This document shows, one piece after another, positions 37,848-50,300 of a DNA stretch of 64,000 nt. The DNA is from Abyssisolibacter fermentans (lineage in GTDB: Bacteria > Bacillota > Clostridia > Tissierellales > MCWD3), in the NCBI RefSeq assembly GCF_001559865.1, contig NZ_LOHE01000112.1, positions 84,068 through 148,067 of the forward strand. The letters are read 5' to 3'. A program made the translations under genes and the position numbers. The notes beneath the pieces were generated by a model. It was not told the origin of the DNA. It made no database searches and saw nothing but the letters and a program-made list of their open reading frames with translations. The stretch's first letter is position 1. Every line of letters starts with the position of its first letter.

Positions 37848-38125
37848 GTTGTACTTTCAAAATACGTTGTAGTTACATTGACATTCTTAGTACTGCAAAT
37901 ACTAATTAAAGAGAATGAACATAACTACCATTTTAAAAACGGATAAATGCCAAAGGCACTGAGATGAAAAAATCTTGGTGCCTTTGTTTTCAAACACTTA
38001 GTGGGGTTAGGAACTTTTGGGTGAATAATAAAGATTTTATTCAAAGATAAAGGGTATTTAATGCTATTAGTAAATTTGACTTAATAAAACTTCATTATTG
38101 ACATAATTATTAAATATTCATTTAG
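37848..38125 (+). pseudogene. Relic of a duplicated ABC-permease/DUF3592 region
   Basis: Bases ~37848-37900 match an internal stretch of the ABC permease gene (~52065-52117) almost base for base: both have GTACTTTCAAAATAC, GTAGTTACATT and ACATTCTTAGTA. The next bases jump to the end of the DUF3592 gene and its downstream DNA (52865-53115). They share AATACTAAT, GAATGAACATA, CCATTTTAAAAAC, the hairpin, and AATAATAAAGATTTT. So an ~800-base internal deletion has fused a permease fragment to the operon tail. No coding capacity remains. Confidence 0.7.
37951..37994 (+). terminator. Terminator hairpin inside the duplicated segment
   Basis: CAAAGGCAC pairs with GTGCCTTTG, an inner GAGAT/ATCTT stem follows, and the tail is TTTT. 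The counterpart at ~52934-52969 has lost several pairs. It is now placed ~240 bases after the giant gene and could end its transcript. Confidence 0.7.
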
Positions 38126-38203
38126 AAAGTTGAATACGCAAAATAAATAATTAATCCGTGATTATCCATATAATGTTAAATGATATGCTGTATATTTTAA
38201 ATT

Positions 38204-38384
38204 AGAAGCTTTCAGTGAATTCGAAGGCATACCGATTTGGTATGTCGAGAATTAAATGGATATCTTATAAACAGAAGGATATTAGTAATGAATCTCCTAT
38301 TCAGTTATTTCATAGGAGTAAGCGATTCACACCAAATCAAGATTTGGGTTCACTACTCATAATTTTCTATGAATAATCTGAGTT
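38204..38384 (-). repeat. Complete modular repeat, A-B-C (reverse orientation)
   Basis: Read on the minus strand, module A (38384-38360, AACTCAGATTATTCATAG...) is followed by module B (~38350-38290, with a CTCCTAT/ATAGGAG hairpin) and module C (38280-38204, with a CGACATACC/GGTATG palindrome). Module C is about 90% identical to 63924-64000, A to 1841 and 63887, and B to 7458. This is the only copy in the window with all three parts. Confidence 0.75.
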
Positions 38385-38711
38385 AATATTAAATCCATAT
38401 GGCTTGATAAATAATATATACTAGGAAAAAGGAGGATTATTTGTTAAAATAGAGTTAGAAAGTTATCGAAATATGGATATATTAAAACGTTTTATCGACT
38501 TTTATTATTAAAAATTTATTTGAAGAAGAGATTGTTAGCATATTCTAATAGAACTAGTAGATAAAAAAGATTAAATAAATTTTTATAAAATAAAGAGAAG
38601 ACAGAAGAATTAATTAGTAATAAATTAGATGCATTAGCAAGACAATGATGAATTATAAATTGTATAATTAGAAAATTAGCAGAATAAATTGTATATATTG
38701 AGGTTGATTTT
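38385..38711 (+). other. Non-coding gap before the response regulator gene
   Basis: A strong ribosome-site-like AAAAAGGAGGATTAT at ~38427-38440 is followed only by a frame of about 25 codons, interrupted by stops, which may be the remnant of a lost gene. The stretch to 38700 is AT-rich with many stops in all frames. The response regulator's own ribosome site, TTGAGGTTG, precedes ATG 38712. Confidence 0.4.
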
Positions 38712-39407
38712 ATGGATGTAAAGGTACTTGTAATTGAAGACAATACAAAATTAAACAGTAAGATATGTAACATCTTGCAAATAGAGAATTTTACAGCTAT
38801 TAGTGCTAAAAACATAATCGATGCAAAAAAATTATTTGAATATGAAAAACCTAGCATAATACTATTAGATATAATGCTGCCTGGTGGTAATGGTTATGAT
38901 TTAATTAAACTTTTTAAAAGTGAGTTTGATTGCTGGGTAATTATGATGACTGCACTAAATGATATTGATAGTAAAAAAATATGTTATCAATTAGGAGCTG
39001 ATGACTATATTACTAAGCCATTTGATTTATTTGAGTTAATCTATAAACTGAATGCTATTAAAAAAAGAATTATTAGAAATTTAAAAAAGTATACCATTGG
39101 AGATGTTACTGTGAATGAAGAGGTTTGTGAAATAATCAATGGTAATAAAAAGCTCAGAATTCCACCAAGCCATATTAAATTTATTAAATCTCTATATGAA
39201 AAATATAAAACAGGTTCATATTTAAGCAAGTTTGAATTGCAAGCTGAATATTTAGAAGAGTGTAAAGATAACAATAGGATACAAACCCTAGTATCAAGAG
39301 TTAGGAAAAATCTAAAATATATAGAAAGTGAAAAAGTATTAATACAAGCTATTTATGGCAAAGGTTATGCACTAGATATTATTGAGTTTAAAGAGGACGA
39401 GCAATGA
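38712..39407 (+). CDS. OmpR-type response regulator
   Basis: The 231-residue protein has a receiver domain (1-118). It shows an acidic pocket (VIEDN, residues 8-11), the phospho-acceptor aspartate at 53 in LLDIMLPGGNGYD, the MTA segment and a TKPFD lysine. A diverged winged-helix output domain (~130-225) includes RIQTLVSRVRKNL and AIYGKGYAL. The start follows GAGG. It overlaps the histidine kinase gene by 4 bases (ATGA), giving tight coupling. Lying between two giant surface-protein genes, it may control one or both; this is inferred from position only. Confidence 0.9.
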   Translation: MDVKVLVIEDNTKLNSKICNILQIENFTAISAKNIIDAKKLFEYEKPSIILLDIMLPGGNGYDLIKLFKSEFDCWVIMMTALNDIDSKKICYQLGADDYITKPFDLFELIYKLNAIKKRIIRNLKKYTIGDVTVNEEVCEIINGNKKLRIPPSHIKFIKSLYEKYKTGSYLSKFELQAEYLEECKDNNRIQTLVSRVRKNLKYIESEKVLIQAIYGKGYALDIIEFKEDEQ

Positions 39408-41179
39408 ATAAAAAACCTATAATAAGAATAGTATCATGTTTGATTATAATATTAATAGCGAGAATTGTACTTATTGATGTACTAGATAAAATAAATGTAT
39501 TAACAACAAACTATATAAATGTGATTGATAATGAAATATCTATAGATGATAATTTTGAAAGCATTTATGCCATAAACAATTTAAAATATAATAATGGTGT
39601 ATTGGATTTTAACATAAAACCTGATAACAATGAGTATACACTTTTTATTAGGTTGCTGACATTTCATCATGAAATATATTTAAATAATAAGTTATATAGT
39701 CAGAACATTGACCAAGATAAAAAACAATATAACCAAAATTTTGCTTATAAAACGATTGAGATTAAAGACATATCAAATATAAGGATTTATGGTGATAGTC
39801 TAGAAAAATTAGAATTTTTTATAGCTAAAAGAGATATTATGGATAGTGCTGTTGAGAAAAGAACAATATACTATACAATTAAATTGATGAGTCTTTTTTT
39901 ACTTGTGATGCTTTTTATCATTATGTTTTTGAATGATAAAAAAGAAAAGTGTTTTATTGTTTTTGTTTTAGTAGGGATGACTTCGATAATAAAAAGTATT
40001 GCACTGGGTGAATTGCCCGTACTAGCAAGATTGTTAGATGTGAACATAACTAATTATTGTATATATGGAAATATAACAACAGTGGTTAATACCCTTTTAC
40101 CAATAATTATAATGCTAAATTTGTTTGAGATAAAATTAACTAAGAAAATTTATAAATATATATCTGTAATATTATTATTTACTGTTATAATTTTATCTAT
40201 TGACTTTTCAAAGTATTATTATAAAGTATTTATTGCTTTTTCTTTTGTAAATATAAGCATAACTATATATGGAGCTACATATAAAAAAAGTTACTATAAA
40301 GTAATCGTTTTAAATGGCATTATATATTTTTCTCTAGCAGTCTATCAATTAAATGTAATGAATGGTAATTTAAGAACAGGAGTTTTACATTTTTATACTA
40401 GTACTGGATATATTGGTGCTATAATTTATCTTATTGGATTTGCTATAGTTTTTATAAAAAAGTACAAAAGTAGAATAAAAGAATCAATAGAGATAAAAAA
40501 GGAGCTTGAAAGAATCACTCTTTTAAGAGGGATAAGCCATGATTTAAAGTTACCATTAAGTGTGATAAAAATAAGTAGTCAAATGATAGAAAGTCAGAAG
40601 CTAAATTGTAAGCAGATAAAAGAATTTGCTAATGATATAACACAGGAAGTAAATATATTGGAAAAAATGACGGATAACATAAATGCATATCTCAAGCTTG
40701 GTTATAAAGATGGAAAGGATTATCACACAAGTGTAAAAGCTGTTTTTAAAAGGATTGAAAAAGATTTTAATTTAATAAATTATAACAATAAGTATGACTT
40801 TAGTGTATTATACGACAACAAGGATTATTATGTTAATATAGATGAACTTGAATTGTATAGATTACTTTATAATTTACTTGATAATTCTTTTAAATACTGT
40901 AATGATTACGATAGAATATTAATAAGTTATAAAGTAGAGGACAGACTAGTGATTACAGTTGAAGATACAGGAATTGGAATGGATTCTGAGCAAGCTAATA
41001 AGATTTTTTCTCCATTTTACAGACTTGATAAAAGCAGAACTAAAGAAGGTTTAGGTTTGGGTCTTAGCGTTGTAAAAGGCATAGTTGATGAATGTGGTGG
41101 AGATATATCCATAAAATCTGAAATTGGTAAAGGTACAAAAGTAATAATATTATTACAATTTACTACTAAAACTATATAA
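39404..41179 (+). CDS. Sensor histidine kinase
   Basis: This is a 591-residue membrane kinase. One N-terminal helix (~7-27) is followed by an extracellular beta-rich segment of ~130 residues and a block of about six to seven helices (~160-360), similar in layout to 7TM-type sensors. The dimerisation/H-box is RGISHDLKLPLS (histidine near 379). The ATPase domain has an N-box NLLDNSFKYC, G1 EDTGIGMD, F-box IFSPFYRLDKS and G2 GLGLGLSVVKG, all intact. It partners with the response regulator encoded just upstream. The ligand is unknown. Confidence 0.92.
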   Translation: MNKKPIIRIVSCLIIILIARIVLIDVLDKINVLTTNYINVIDNEISIDDNFESIYAINNLKYNNGVLDFNIKPDNNEYTLFIRLLTFHHEIYLNNKLYSQNIDQDKKQYNQNFAYKTIEIKDISNIRIYGDSLEKLEFFIAKRDIMDSAVEKRTIYYTIKLMSLFLLVMLFIIMFLNDKKEKCFIVFVLVGMTSIIKSIALGELPVLARLLDVNITNYCIYGNITTVVNTLLPIIIMLNLFEIKLTKKIYKYISVILLFTVIILSIDFSKYYYKVFIAFSFVNISITIYGATYKKSYYKVIVLNGIIYFSLAVYQLNVMNGNLRTGVLHFYTSTGYIGAIIYLIGFAIVFIKKYKSRIKESIEIKKELERITLLRGISHDLKLPLSVIKISSQMIESQKLNCKQIKEFANDITQEVNILEKMTDNINAYLKLGYKDGKDYHTSVKAVFKRIEKDFNLINYNNKYDFSVLYDNKDYYVNIDELELYRLLYNLLDNSFKYCNDYDRILISYKVEDRLVITVEDTGIGMDSEQANKIFSPFYRLDKSRTKEGLGLGLSVVKGIVDECGGDISIKSEIGKGTKVIILLQFTTKTI

Positions 41180-41192
41180 ATCGTACAATTAT

Positions 41193-41221
41193 GACAGGAT
41201 TAAAGTTCTGTCTTTTTTTTT
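41193..41221 (+). terminator. Terminator of the two-component operon
   Basis: GACAG (41193-41197) pairs with CTGTC (41208-41212), with additional G-U pairing inside, followed by nine or more T. An extended -10 promoter for the next gene begins directly in the T-run. Confidence 0.75.
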
Positions 41222-41230
41222 TGCTATAAT
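41222..41230 (+). promoter_or_regulatory. Extended -10 promoter of the second giant gene
   Basis: TGCTATAAT is a perfect extended -10 (TGn plus TATAAT). No good -35 is visible. It would give a leader of about 105 bases before ATG 41344, whose ribosome site is AGAGGGAT. Confidence 0.5.
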
Positions 41231-41343
41231 AAAGCTAAATATAGTAGAGGATGTTGCTTATTTAGATTAAAGAATACTAAAAATTTTAGGAAGTAGGTGT
41301 AAGTTTAATAAGAAACAGCAAATAAATAAGAAAGAGGGATAAA

Positions 41344-44300
41344 ATGACTATAAAAAAAACGATCCAGAAATCATTAAGTTTTATTATATTATTAATCATT
41401 ATGGTTTCATGTATGGTGTGTACTATTTATGCTGAGGATAATGTTAATACAATTAATAAAATTGCCTTTATAGATGAAGGCGTAGAAAATTATAATACTT
41501 TAGTTAAAATAATTTCAGAAAAAATGCCCGTATATGTTATTAAAAATGATAGTGATGGCATATTACAAATAACTAATATTTTGAGTGATTATGATAGTTT
41601 AGATAGTATAGCTATTTATTCAAAAGGAATGAGTGGAGGAATTAAATTAGGAACTAGTTTTATAAATACTCATAATATAGATAGATATAAAGAGTACATG
41701 CAGAGTTGGAGTAACAGTATAACCCCAACAGCAGATATTCTATTATATGCATGTAATACTGCAAAAAGCGGTGAAGGAAAACAGTTTATAAACCAAATAT
41801 CTGAAATAACAGGTGCAGATGTTGCAGCATCTACTAATTATACAGGTACATATGGCGAAAATACAGACTGGGAGCTTGAATACTGTGCTGGAAGTGTAGA
41901 ATCAGGTAAGGATTTTGATACCAAAGGTATGTATAAATACAGAGCAAAGCTTGATGGGACAACTAGAATTTGGGATGGAGAAGGAGAAGATGAATATGGT
42001 GAACCAAATCGCGATTGGAGTTGTGCTAAAAACTGGTCAGGAGATAAAATACCTGATGCAACTGATATAGTTATTTTTGATAGTACTTCAATCAAAGATG
42101 TAAATGTAGACGGTGAATATGCAGTCTATGATTTAATTATAAAAGAAGGATATACTGGATTTATTTATGGTAATAATCTTACAATTACAAATGATCTTGA
42201 GATGAATGGTGGTAATATTGGTTTATACAGACTAAATGTTAATGGTGCAACTAATATTACCAAAGGTAGTATAGCATGTAATTTTCTCTACACATATGGG
42301 GATGTTAATATATCAGGCTTAGAAAATCCCATTGATAGCGAAATACATATCTGTAAAGATAAGAAAGAGGATACAGCGACGACAATTAGTGGTGATTTTG
42401 AGGTAAATTCTATTTCATTTGACGATTCTAACCATGATTATCAGGTGAATGGTTGTATTTCTATTAATAAAGGTCAAGATTCACCCAATAGACTTGAATT
42501 CAACAATAATGGGAATATAAGCATAAATGATGGAGCTAAAATAGATGTTAGTAAATGTGAATGTTACTATAATAGTTATGATCATAGATATGATTATAAT
42601 TACCACAATTATGGTAACATCACTGAAAATGGTACAGGAAGGCTATATTTTGATGCAAATGATTTTTATTTTTGCGATAGTAATGGATATCCAGTGATTC
42701 AATCTGCTGTAGGTGAAAAAATATTTATTTCGTTAATTGATTTTGATTCAAATCTAGATAAAAATAAAAAGGACACAGTTACGGTTATTGTAAAAAGAGA
42801 ATCGGATTTAAATGATACTGTAACATTGACATTAACTGAAACAGAGAATGACAGCAGCTTGTTTAGAAATTTTGCAGGACTAGAGCTAGTAGCTACAGAT
42901 TCAATACCGCTAGAAGGACAGCTTAAATATGATGGCTCTGAAAATCTAATTGCAGAATATACTGACAGTAATTCTCCAGAAGATACCGTTAGCTGTAAGA
43001 TGGATAGAGATCCTATAATATGGGACGGAGAAGGAAAAGAAGATTATGGCAATCCAATATACGATTGGAATTGTGACAAAAACTGGAGTACAGATACTGC
43101 TCCGAAAATGTATGATATAGTACTATTTAACGACACTTCATGTAAAAATGCTTTTCAATCACGAGAATATGAGATATCAAAAATAGTAGTTGATGTAGGT
43201 TATGAGGGTGAAATAAAATTTGATAGATCATATGATCCAGAGCATTTTATAACAAAGGTATTTAATGATGTAGTTGTTAATGATGGAACAATTACATTAA
43301 ATTCACATATGACTATAAACGGTGATTTAGATATTCAAGATGGTACTTTTAATAATGAATTAAATTCAAGTAATAATGTAATTAATGGAAACTTAAATCT
43401 TAGTGGTGGGGAGTTTAAGTTTTCAGGTGACATATTAGAAATAAAAAATGGTTTAAATATTAATGGAGGAAAATTTAATTTTCTACGGGATTATTTAAAT
43501 CTAAAAGGAAATGTAGATATTAGTGGTGGAACAATATATATTAAAAAAGCTATAATAAAAGATAGTGGAAATAAAATAACAATTAACAATATAGATGAAA
43601 AAATTGTTGATGAGCTTGTTATTGAAGAAAATACAGAATTTAATGGTAATATGAGTGTAGGTTCGCTTGCATTAAATCCAAATAAAACATTAGATATTAA
43701 TGGTATTTTTACTTGTTACGATGCATTTATAAATAATGGAACTATAAATGTAGCTGATGGCTCAACATTAGACTTTAAAAATGTTATGACCTATGAAAAT
43801 AATATTATTAATGATAATGACACAGGAAAAATATTGTATAATTCAGGCGGTATAGGTTTTGTAAACAAAGATGGAGATCCTATTGGAACAGCTAAGGTTG
43901 GAGATGAAATTTATGTAGAAGTAATTGATTTAAGTAACAATAAGAATGTACATGTAAAAGATACAGTTACGGTAACTGTATCTAGTCAAGAAACAGGAGA
44001 TTATGAAACAATTTCGTTAACAGAAACAGATATCAATACCAGCGTTTTTCGGTCTGAAGTAGGTTTAGAATTAATTGGTACTGATTCAGAACCAATAGAA
44101 GGGCAGCTTAAATTCAATGGAAGTGAAGACCTTGAAGCTGTTTATGTTGATGCAAGGGATGAAGATGATACTGTTTCATGCAATCTTTATAAAAAACCTA
44201 TTATCTGGGATGGAGATGGAGATGATAACAATTGGACAACTCCTGAAAATTGGAGCACGGATACTGTACCAACAAGTTATGATAGTATAACTTTAAATGA

Positions 44301-47300
44301 TACTTCTACAAAAGATATTAATATTGATAACAATATTGAGATGTATAAATTTAATGTTGAAGAATCATATACAGGAGAAATAACTGGTATAGAAAATGCT
44401 TCGTTTTATTCAGCCTCAGATGTGACAATAGCAGGAGGTACAATTAACATTTCTGGAAGATTTCAAACAGGAGGAAATCTAACAGTAAGTGGAGGAAGTA
44501 TTGACATACAGTATGATGATAATACTAAATACAATATAATTGGTGGTAATTTATTAGTTTCAGATGGAGAAGTGTTAGCTAAGGGGTATTTTGATGTAAA
44601 AGGTAACATGTTAATTTCAGGAGGTTCTTTTAAACCATCTTATGAAGGGGCAGAAACAAACATATATAGTTATGGTGATGTAGATCTTTTGGTAAAAACT
44701 GAAATCGGAAGATTATATGTATATGGTAATCATTTGAACTGTAGTACTGATAAAGAAAACTTATTTTTATCAATTATTATTAATAAAGATGGTAATGTTG
44801 AAATAACAGGAAGCTTAAAGACAAAATATTTCAACAATGATTTTAAAGCTACAACAGATATCTTAGGAAAAGAAACAATAATGACTATAGACAATCAAGG
44901 GATAGTTAACAATTATAATGTTTTAAATATTAAAGACGGAGCAATATTTAATGCGAGTAATTACGATTATAATAATTCATGGAATCCGTTTTGCAATTTC
45001 GGACAAATAAATGAAATTAATGGTGGTAAATTTTACTGTGACACGAAAGATATGTATTTTACAAATGCTAGTGGAGATAGGATTGTATTTGCAAATGTAG
45101 GTGATGCAGTTTTTGTTAAATTATTTGATGCAAATATTAATAAAAATGGATCAAAAAATGAAGAAGTTGTTGTTACAGTAGAAAGTTCAATTACAGGAGA
45201 CTCAGAAGATATAACTTTAACTGAAACAACATTCGATTCTGGAATATTTACAAATAGCGATGGTTTATTGTTAGTGGCTGATGATTCAGCGCATAATGAT
45301 GGAAAGCTTAAATATAATGGTACAGAAGATTTGGAGGCATCATATACAGATATTACTGATCCTGAAGATAATTATACATGCAATCTTTTTAGAAGCGCGT
45401 TGGTTTGGGATGGTGGCGGAAAAGATAATAGTTGGAATACAGCTGAAAACTGGTCAGAAGACAGAATTCCAGACGAATATGATAATATAGTTTTTAATGG
45501 TACGTCAGATAAAAGAGCTGAATCGACTTCTGAAATACCGAAGATTTCTAGTATGACTATAGAAGAATCTTATAAAGGGATTGTAAAAGTAAATAATACT
45601 TTGAATGTAGAGGAAGATGTCACTGTAAATGGTGGAAAGCTTGAGATAGGTGATAGCTGGAGGAATCTTACCATTAAAGCAAATGGTTTAATTCTTGGTG
45701 GAGGAATAATAGAGGACAAGAGCTATGAAGAAGATATATTTAACAATTTAATAATAACTGGTGGAGAGCTAAAACCTTATAATATAATGGTGAAAAGCAA
45801 TTTTAACATGACAGGCGGAAAGATTAGAAATAACTGTGGCCAATTAAAATTATATGGAGATGCAATCTTAACAAATGCAGAGAAATTTGATATTGATAGG
45901 CTAGATATATATGGAAAAATAACCTTGACAAATGCAGAAGAATTTCATTGTAACAGATTAAATATATATGGAAGCAACATAAATGTTGCGGGAGATAATT
46001 TTTCGACTAATTTTATATATATTTATACTAATGGCGATGTTGACTTAAATGGAAATATTAACATATCAGGTGATTATAGTAATGGTTTTGAAATAGGAAG
46101 CAATTCAACATTGAATTTAAATGGGAAAATCGAGTTTTGTTTGGAAAGTTCGAATGGATTGAATAATTTTGGAACATTAAACTTAAATGACAATAGTATT
46201 TTAGATTTGAGAAAAGCTAGTAAATTTGTCAATTTAGGAACTATAACCATTTCGGATACTGCTAAACTATATTACAATGCAGAAGCCATGGGTGTAATTG
46301 ATGAATATGGAGCACCAGCACTTAAAGATTTTAATTTTGGTGAAGATTTGCTAGTTTTATTAATTGATAAGAATAGAAATTTGAATAATTCAATAGCTGA
46401 TAATGTAGAAATAAATCTTATTAACTGGACAAATGGAGATGATGAGAAATATACTCTTGTAGAAACTGGAGTTGGAACTTACGAATTTAGAGGAGCAGGG
46501 TTTACTACTAGTGTAAGTGATACTGCAACTAAGGGTAACAATATTTTCGAAGGACAAGATAGTGACGCATTTCAGATTACTTACACTGATATTATGAGTG
46601 GTATAGTAGAATATGTAGTATCAAAAAACTGTGCAGAATTAGATATTGAGGGAATAGATGATTTAATAGCAAATGGTATAGATTATGGTAATGTAGATAT
46701 AAATGGTAATACAAACACCTATACTATAACTCTTCAAAACAGAGGTGATATACCTCTAGGAATTCAAGAGATAAGTCTTGACAATACGGATGATTTCTCA
46801 TTTTCAGAAGAACCGGATATTTCAGACATGGATCCTGATTCATCTAGAGATATAAATATTGACTTTAAACCAACAGGTTTTGGAGAAAAAACTACAAATC
46901 TCATAATTAAGACAAATGATAAGGATGAAGGTGTGATTATTATACCTCTTAAAGGAACTGGGGTTGAACCACCTGTTAGTTTTGGAATTGACGATATAAC
47001 GTTATTACAAGGAACAGAAAGCTATGAGATTAATGTATTTGAAATATTTGAAGATGCTCAAGATAATGATGAAGATTTAGAGTTTTCAATAGTTAATAAC
47101 TACGGTTCGTTAATTATCGGTACTGTTATTGATAAAGCTAAGGGTACGTTAATCCTTCAGCTTAACACATGCCAATCGGGAGACGAATTTATAACATTAA
47201 GAGCTACTGATACGTCAAATGCTTATGTTGATGAACAATTTAGATTAATGATATCAGAGTGCCATACAATATTAGGAAAAGTAGTAGATTCTGAAGGAAA

Positions 47301-50300
47301 TGCTATTGAAGGTGCAACTGTTAAGATTATAGATGCTTGGGATAATGAAAAGTGTTATACGACAGCAACTTCAAGTGATGGTACTTTTAGTGTATCCTTC
47401 CCAGCTTGTGAAATAAATACACCAAGAAAAATAAGAATAAGTAAAGATTCTTTAAAATATAACTCTGAAAGCCATGAGTGGGGAGATGTAAATTTAGGTA
47501 CAATAACTCTTGCAGTAGAAACAGATGTAGAAAAAGCTCAAAGACTAGCTAATGATTTAACTGTAAAGTGCTTAGGATTACAAAATGGTGATCAAGAATA
47601 TAGTGTGACAAACAATTTATTATTATCAGATACAGCTGGAGAAGGAAGCATTATAGAATGGAGCTCATCAAATTTAGATGTGATTTCTAATTCAGGTTTA
47701 GTTACTAGACCAGCTATCGGACATGATGACGTAGAGGTTGTAATGACAGCAACTGTTAAAGTAAATGACGTGACTGCACAAAAAGAGTTTTTTGTTATAG
47801 TTAGAGGATTAGAAGCTAATATTATAAGCATTGATAGTGATGACACTCATATATATATTGAAGAGAGTAAATGCCAAAAACCAATAACCATAAATATAAT
47901 CAGAAAAGGAGATTTAGAAGAAACTGTATCTGTTGATTATGAAACTATAGATGATTTTGCAGAGGCTGGTACCGATTATATATATAGTAAGGGAACATTA
48001 ACTTTTTTAAGTGGAGAAAAGAAAAAAACAGTTTCACTATATATTAAAGACGATGATTTATTAGAAGGTCCTGAATATTTCAAACTAGTTTTATCAAATC
48101 CAACAGGCAATATAATCATTGACGAATCAGAATCTGAAATAGAAATTGAAGATGATGATCCAATGCCAAACTATGAGATATTTTATATATCAGATATAAG
48201 ATATTATGCTATGGAAAAAGAAAGTTTAGCTATAGAGATTGAAAGAATGAATGGATCAGATGACACAGTAAGTATAGATTATATTACCAAGGATATTACT
48301 GCTAAATCAGGATGTGACTATATAGCTAAAAGTGGTACTCTACAATTTGCACCTGGTGAAGATAATAAAGAAATTACGATTGATATTTTAGATGATAATA
48401 TATACGAAGATGAAGAAAGTTTTAATATAATACTTTCAAATGTGACTGGAGAAGCTAAAATTGTGATACCAAAAACAAAAATAATTATAGAGGATAATGA
48501 CTCTTTCGGAATGGAACAACCTAGTGTACCTATACTTCAATCTGCTGCTTACGGAGATGGGCATGTCGAATTAACATGGACTGCTGAAACAGATGCAACT
48601 CAATATATGATATATAAAAGCACAATTTCAGGTTTTTATGAATTACCTTTAACTATAGTAGATAGCTCAGTAAATAGCTATGATATTACAGGACTTGATA
48701 ATGGCACAACATATTACTTTATGGTAAGAGCATCTTACCCAAACGGTGATAGCGAAAATTCAAATGAAATAAGTGCAACACCAAGAGATGAATCTGAAGA
48801 GCCAAAAACTGTACCATCTGAACCTACAAATGTATCAGCAACTGCGGGTAATGGACAGGCTCAAGTAAGCTTTACTGCACCTGTTGATAACGGAGGAAGC
48901 GAAATCACAAGATATATTGTAGCTTCTGATCCAGAGAACATCACAGCAACTGGCACAGGTACAACGATAACAGTTAAAGGATTAACAAATGGAACAACAT
49001 ATACCTTTACTGTAAAAGCTGAAAATGAGGTTGGATTTAGTCAAAGCTCAGCAATTTCCAATGCAGTGACACCACATAAATCTTCAAGTGGAACAAGCAA
49101 TAAGCATACAAAACCTATAGATAATGGAGTCAATATACTTGTCAATGGGAAAACGGAAAATGCTGCTACATCAATAACCACAAAAGTAGAAGACAAAACA
49201 GTTACAACTGTTACTGTAGACGATAAAAAAGTTGAGGAAAAATTACAAAGTGAAAATAATAATGCAGTGGTGACTATACCAGTTATAAATGATTCAGATG
49301 TTGTAGTTGGGCAATTAAGCGGTCAAACAGTAAAGAACATGGGAACAAAAGAGGCTGTTCTTGAAATAAAAACTGAAAATGTAACTTATACACTGCCTGC
49401 ATCACAAATAAATATTGATAATGTATCCTCGGAGATTGGCAACCAAGTTGAATTAGCGGACATTGTTGTAAATGTAAAAGTGGCAGAACCTTCACAGGAT
49501 ACAGTAAAGATAGTTGAAGATACTGCAGACAAAAATAACTATCAAATTATAGTAAAACCGATAGAATTCGAAATTAGTTGTTCTAGCGATAACAAAACAG
49601 TAAAAGTATCTAAATTTAATGCATATGTAGAAAGAACTATTGCAATACCAGATGGTGTTGATGCGAGCAAAATAACAACAGGTATAGTACTTAATCCTGA
49701 TGGAACTTTCTCACATGTACCTACAACTATAACAATAATTGACGGCAAGTATTATGCAAAAATAAACAGCCTTACAAATAGTGCTTATTCAGTTATCTTC
49801 AGTCCGAAGAGTTTTAAGGATGTAGCAAATCATTGGGCAAAGGATTCAATAAATGATATGGGCTCGAGGTTAGTTATTAATGGTGTTGGTGATGGTTATT
49901 ATGAACCAGACAGGGATATTACCAGAGCGGAATTTGCAACTATCGTAGTGAAGGCTCTTGGTCTTATGAGAAATGGTACTGGAAATGATGTTTTCAGCGA
50001 TGTGACAAAGAATGAGTGGTACTATGATGCGGTATCCATTGCTTATGAATATGGTATCATATCAGGGTATGATAATGGAAAGTTCGGACCAATGGAAAAA
50101 ATCACTCGTGAGCAAGCAATGACTATAATAGCAAGAGCAATGGAAATTACCAAACTAAAAGTAGAAATTCAAGATGGTGAAATAGATAAGCTGTTTGAAG
50201 AATTTAACGATTTCGAAAAATCAGCAAACTGGGCAAAGAACTCAATTGCTTCGTGTATAAAAGCAGGAATCGTGAATGGTAGAAATGGGCAATTGATTGC

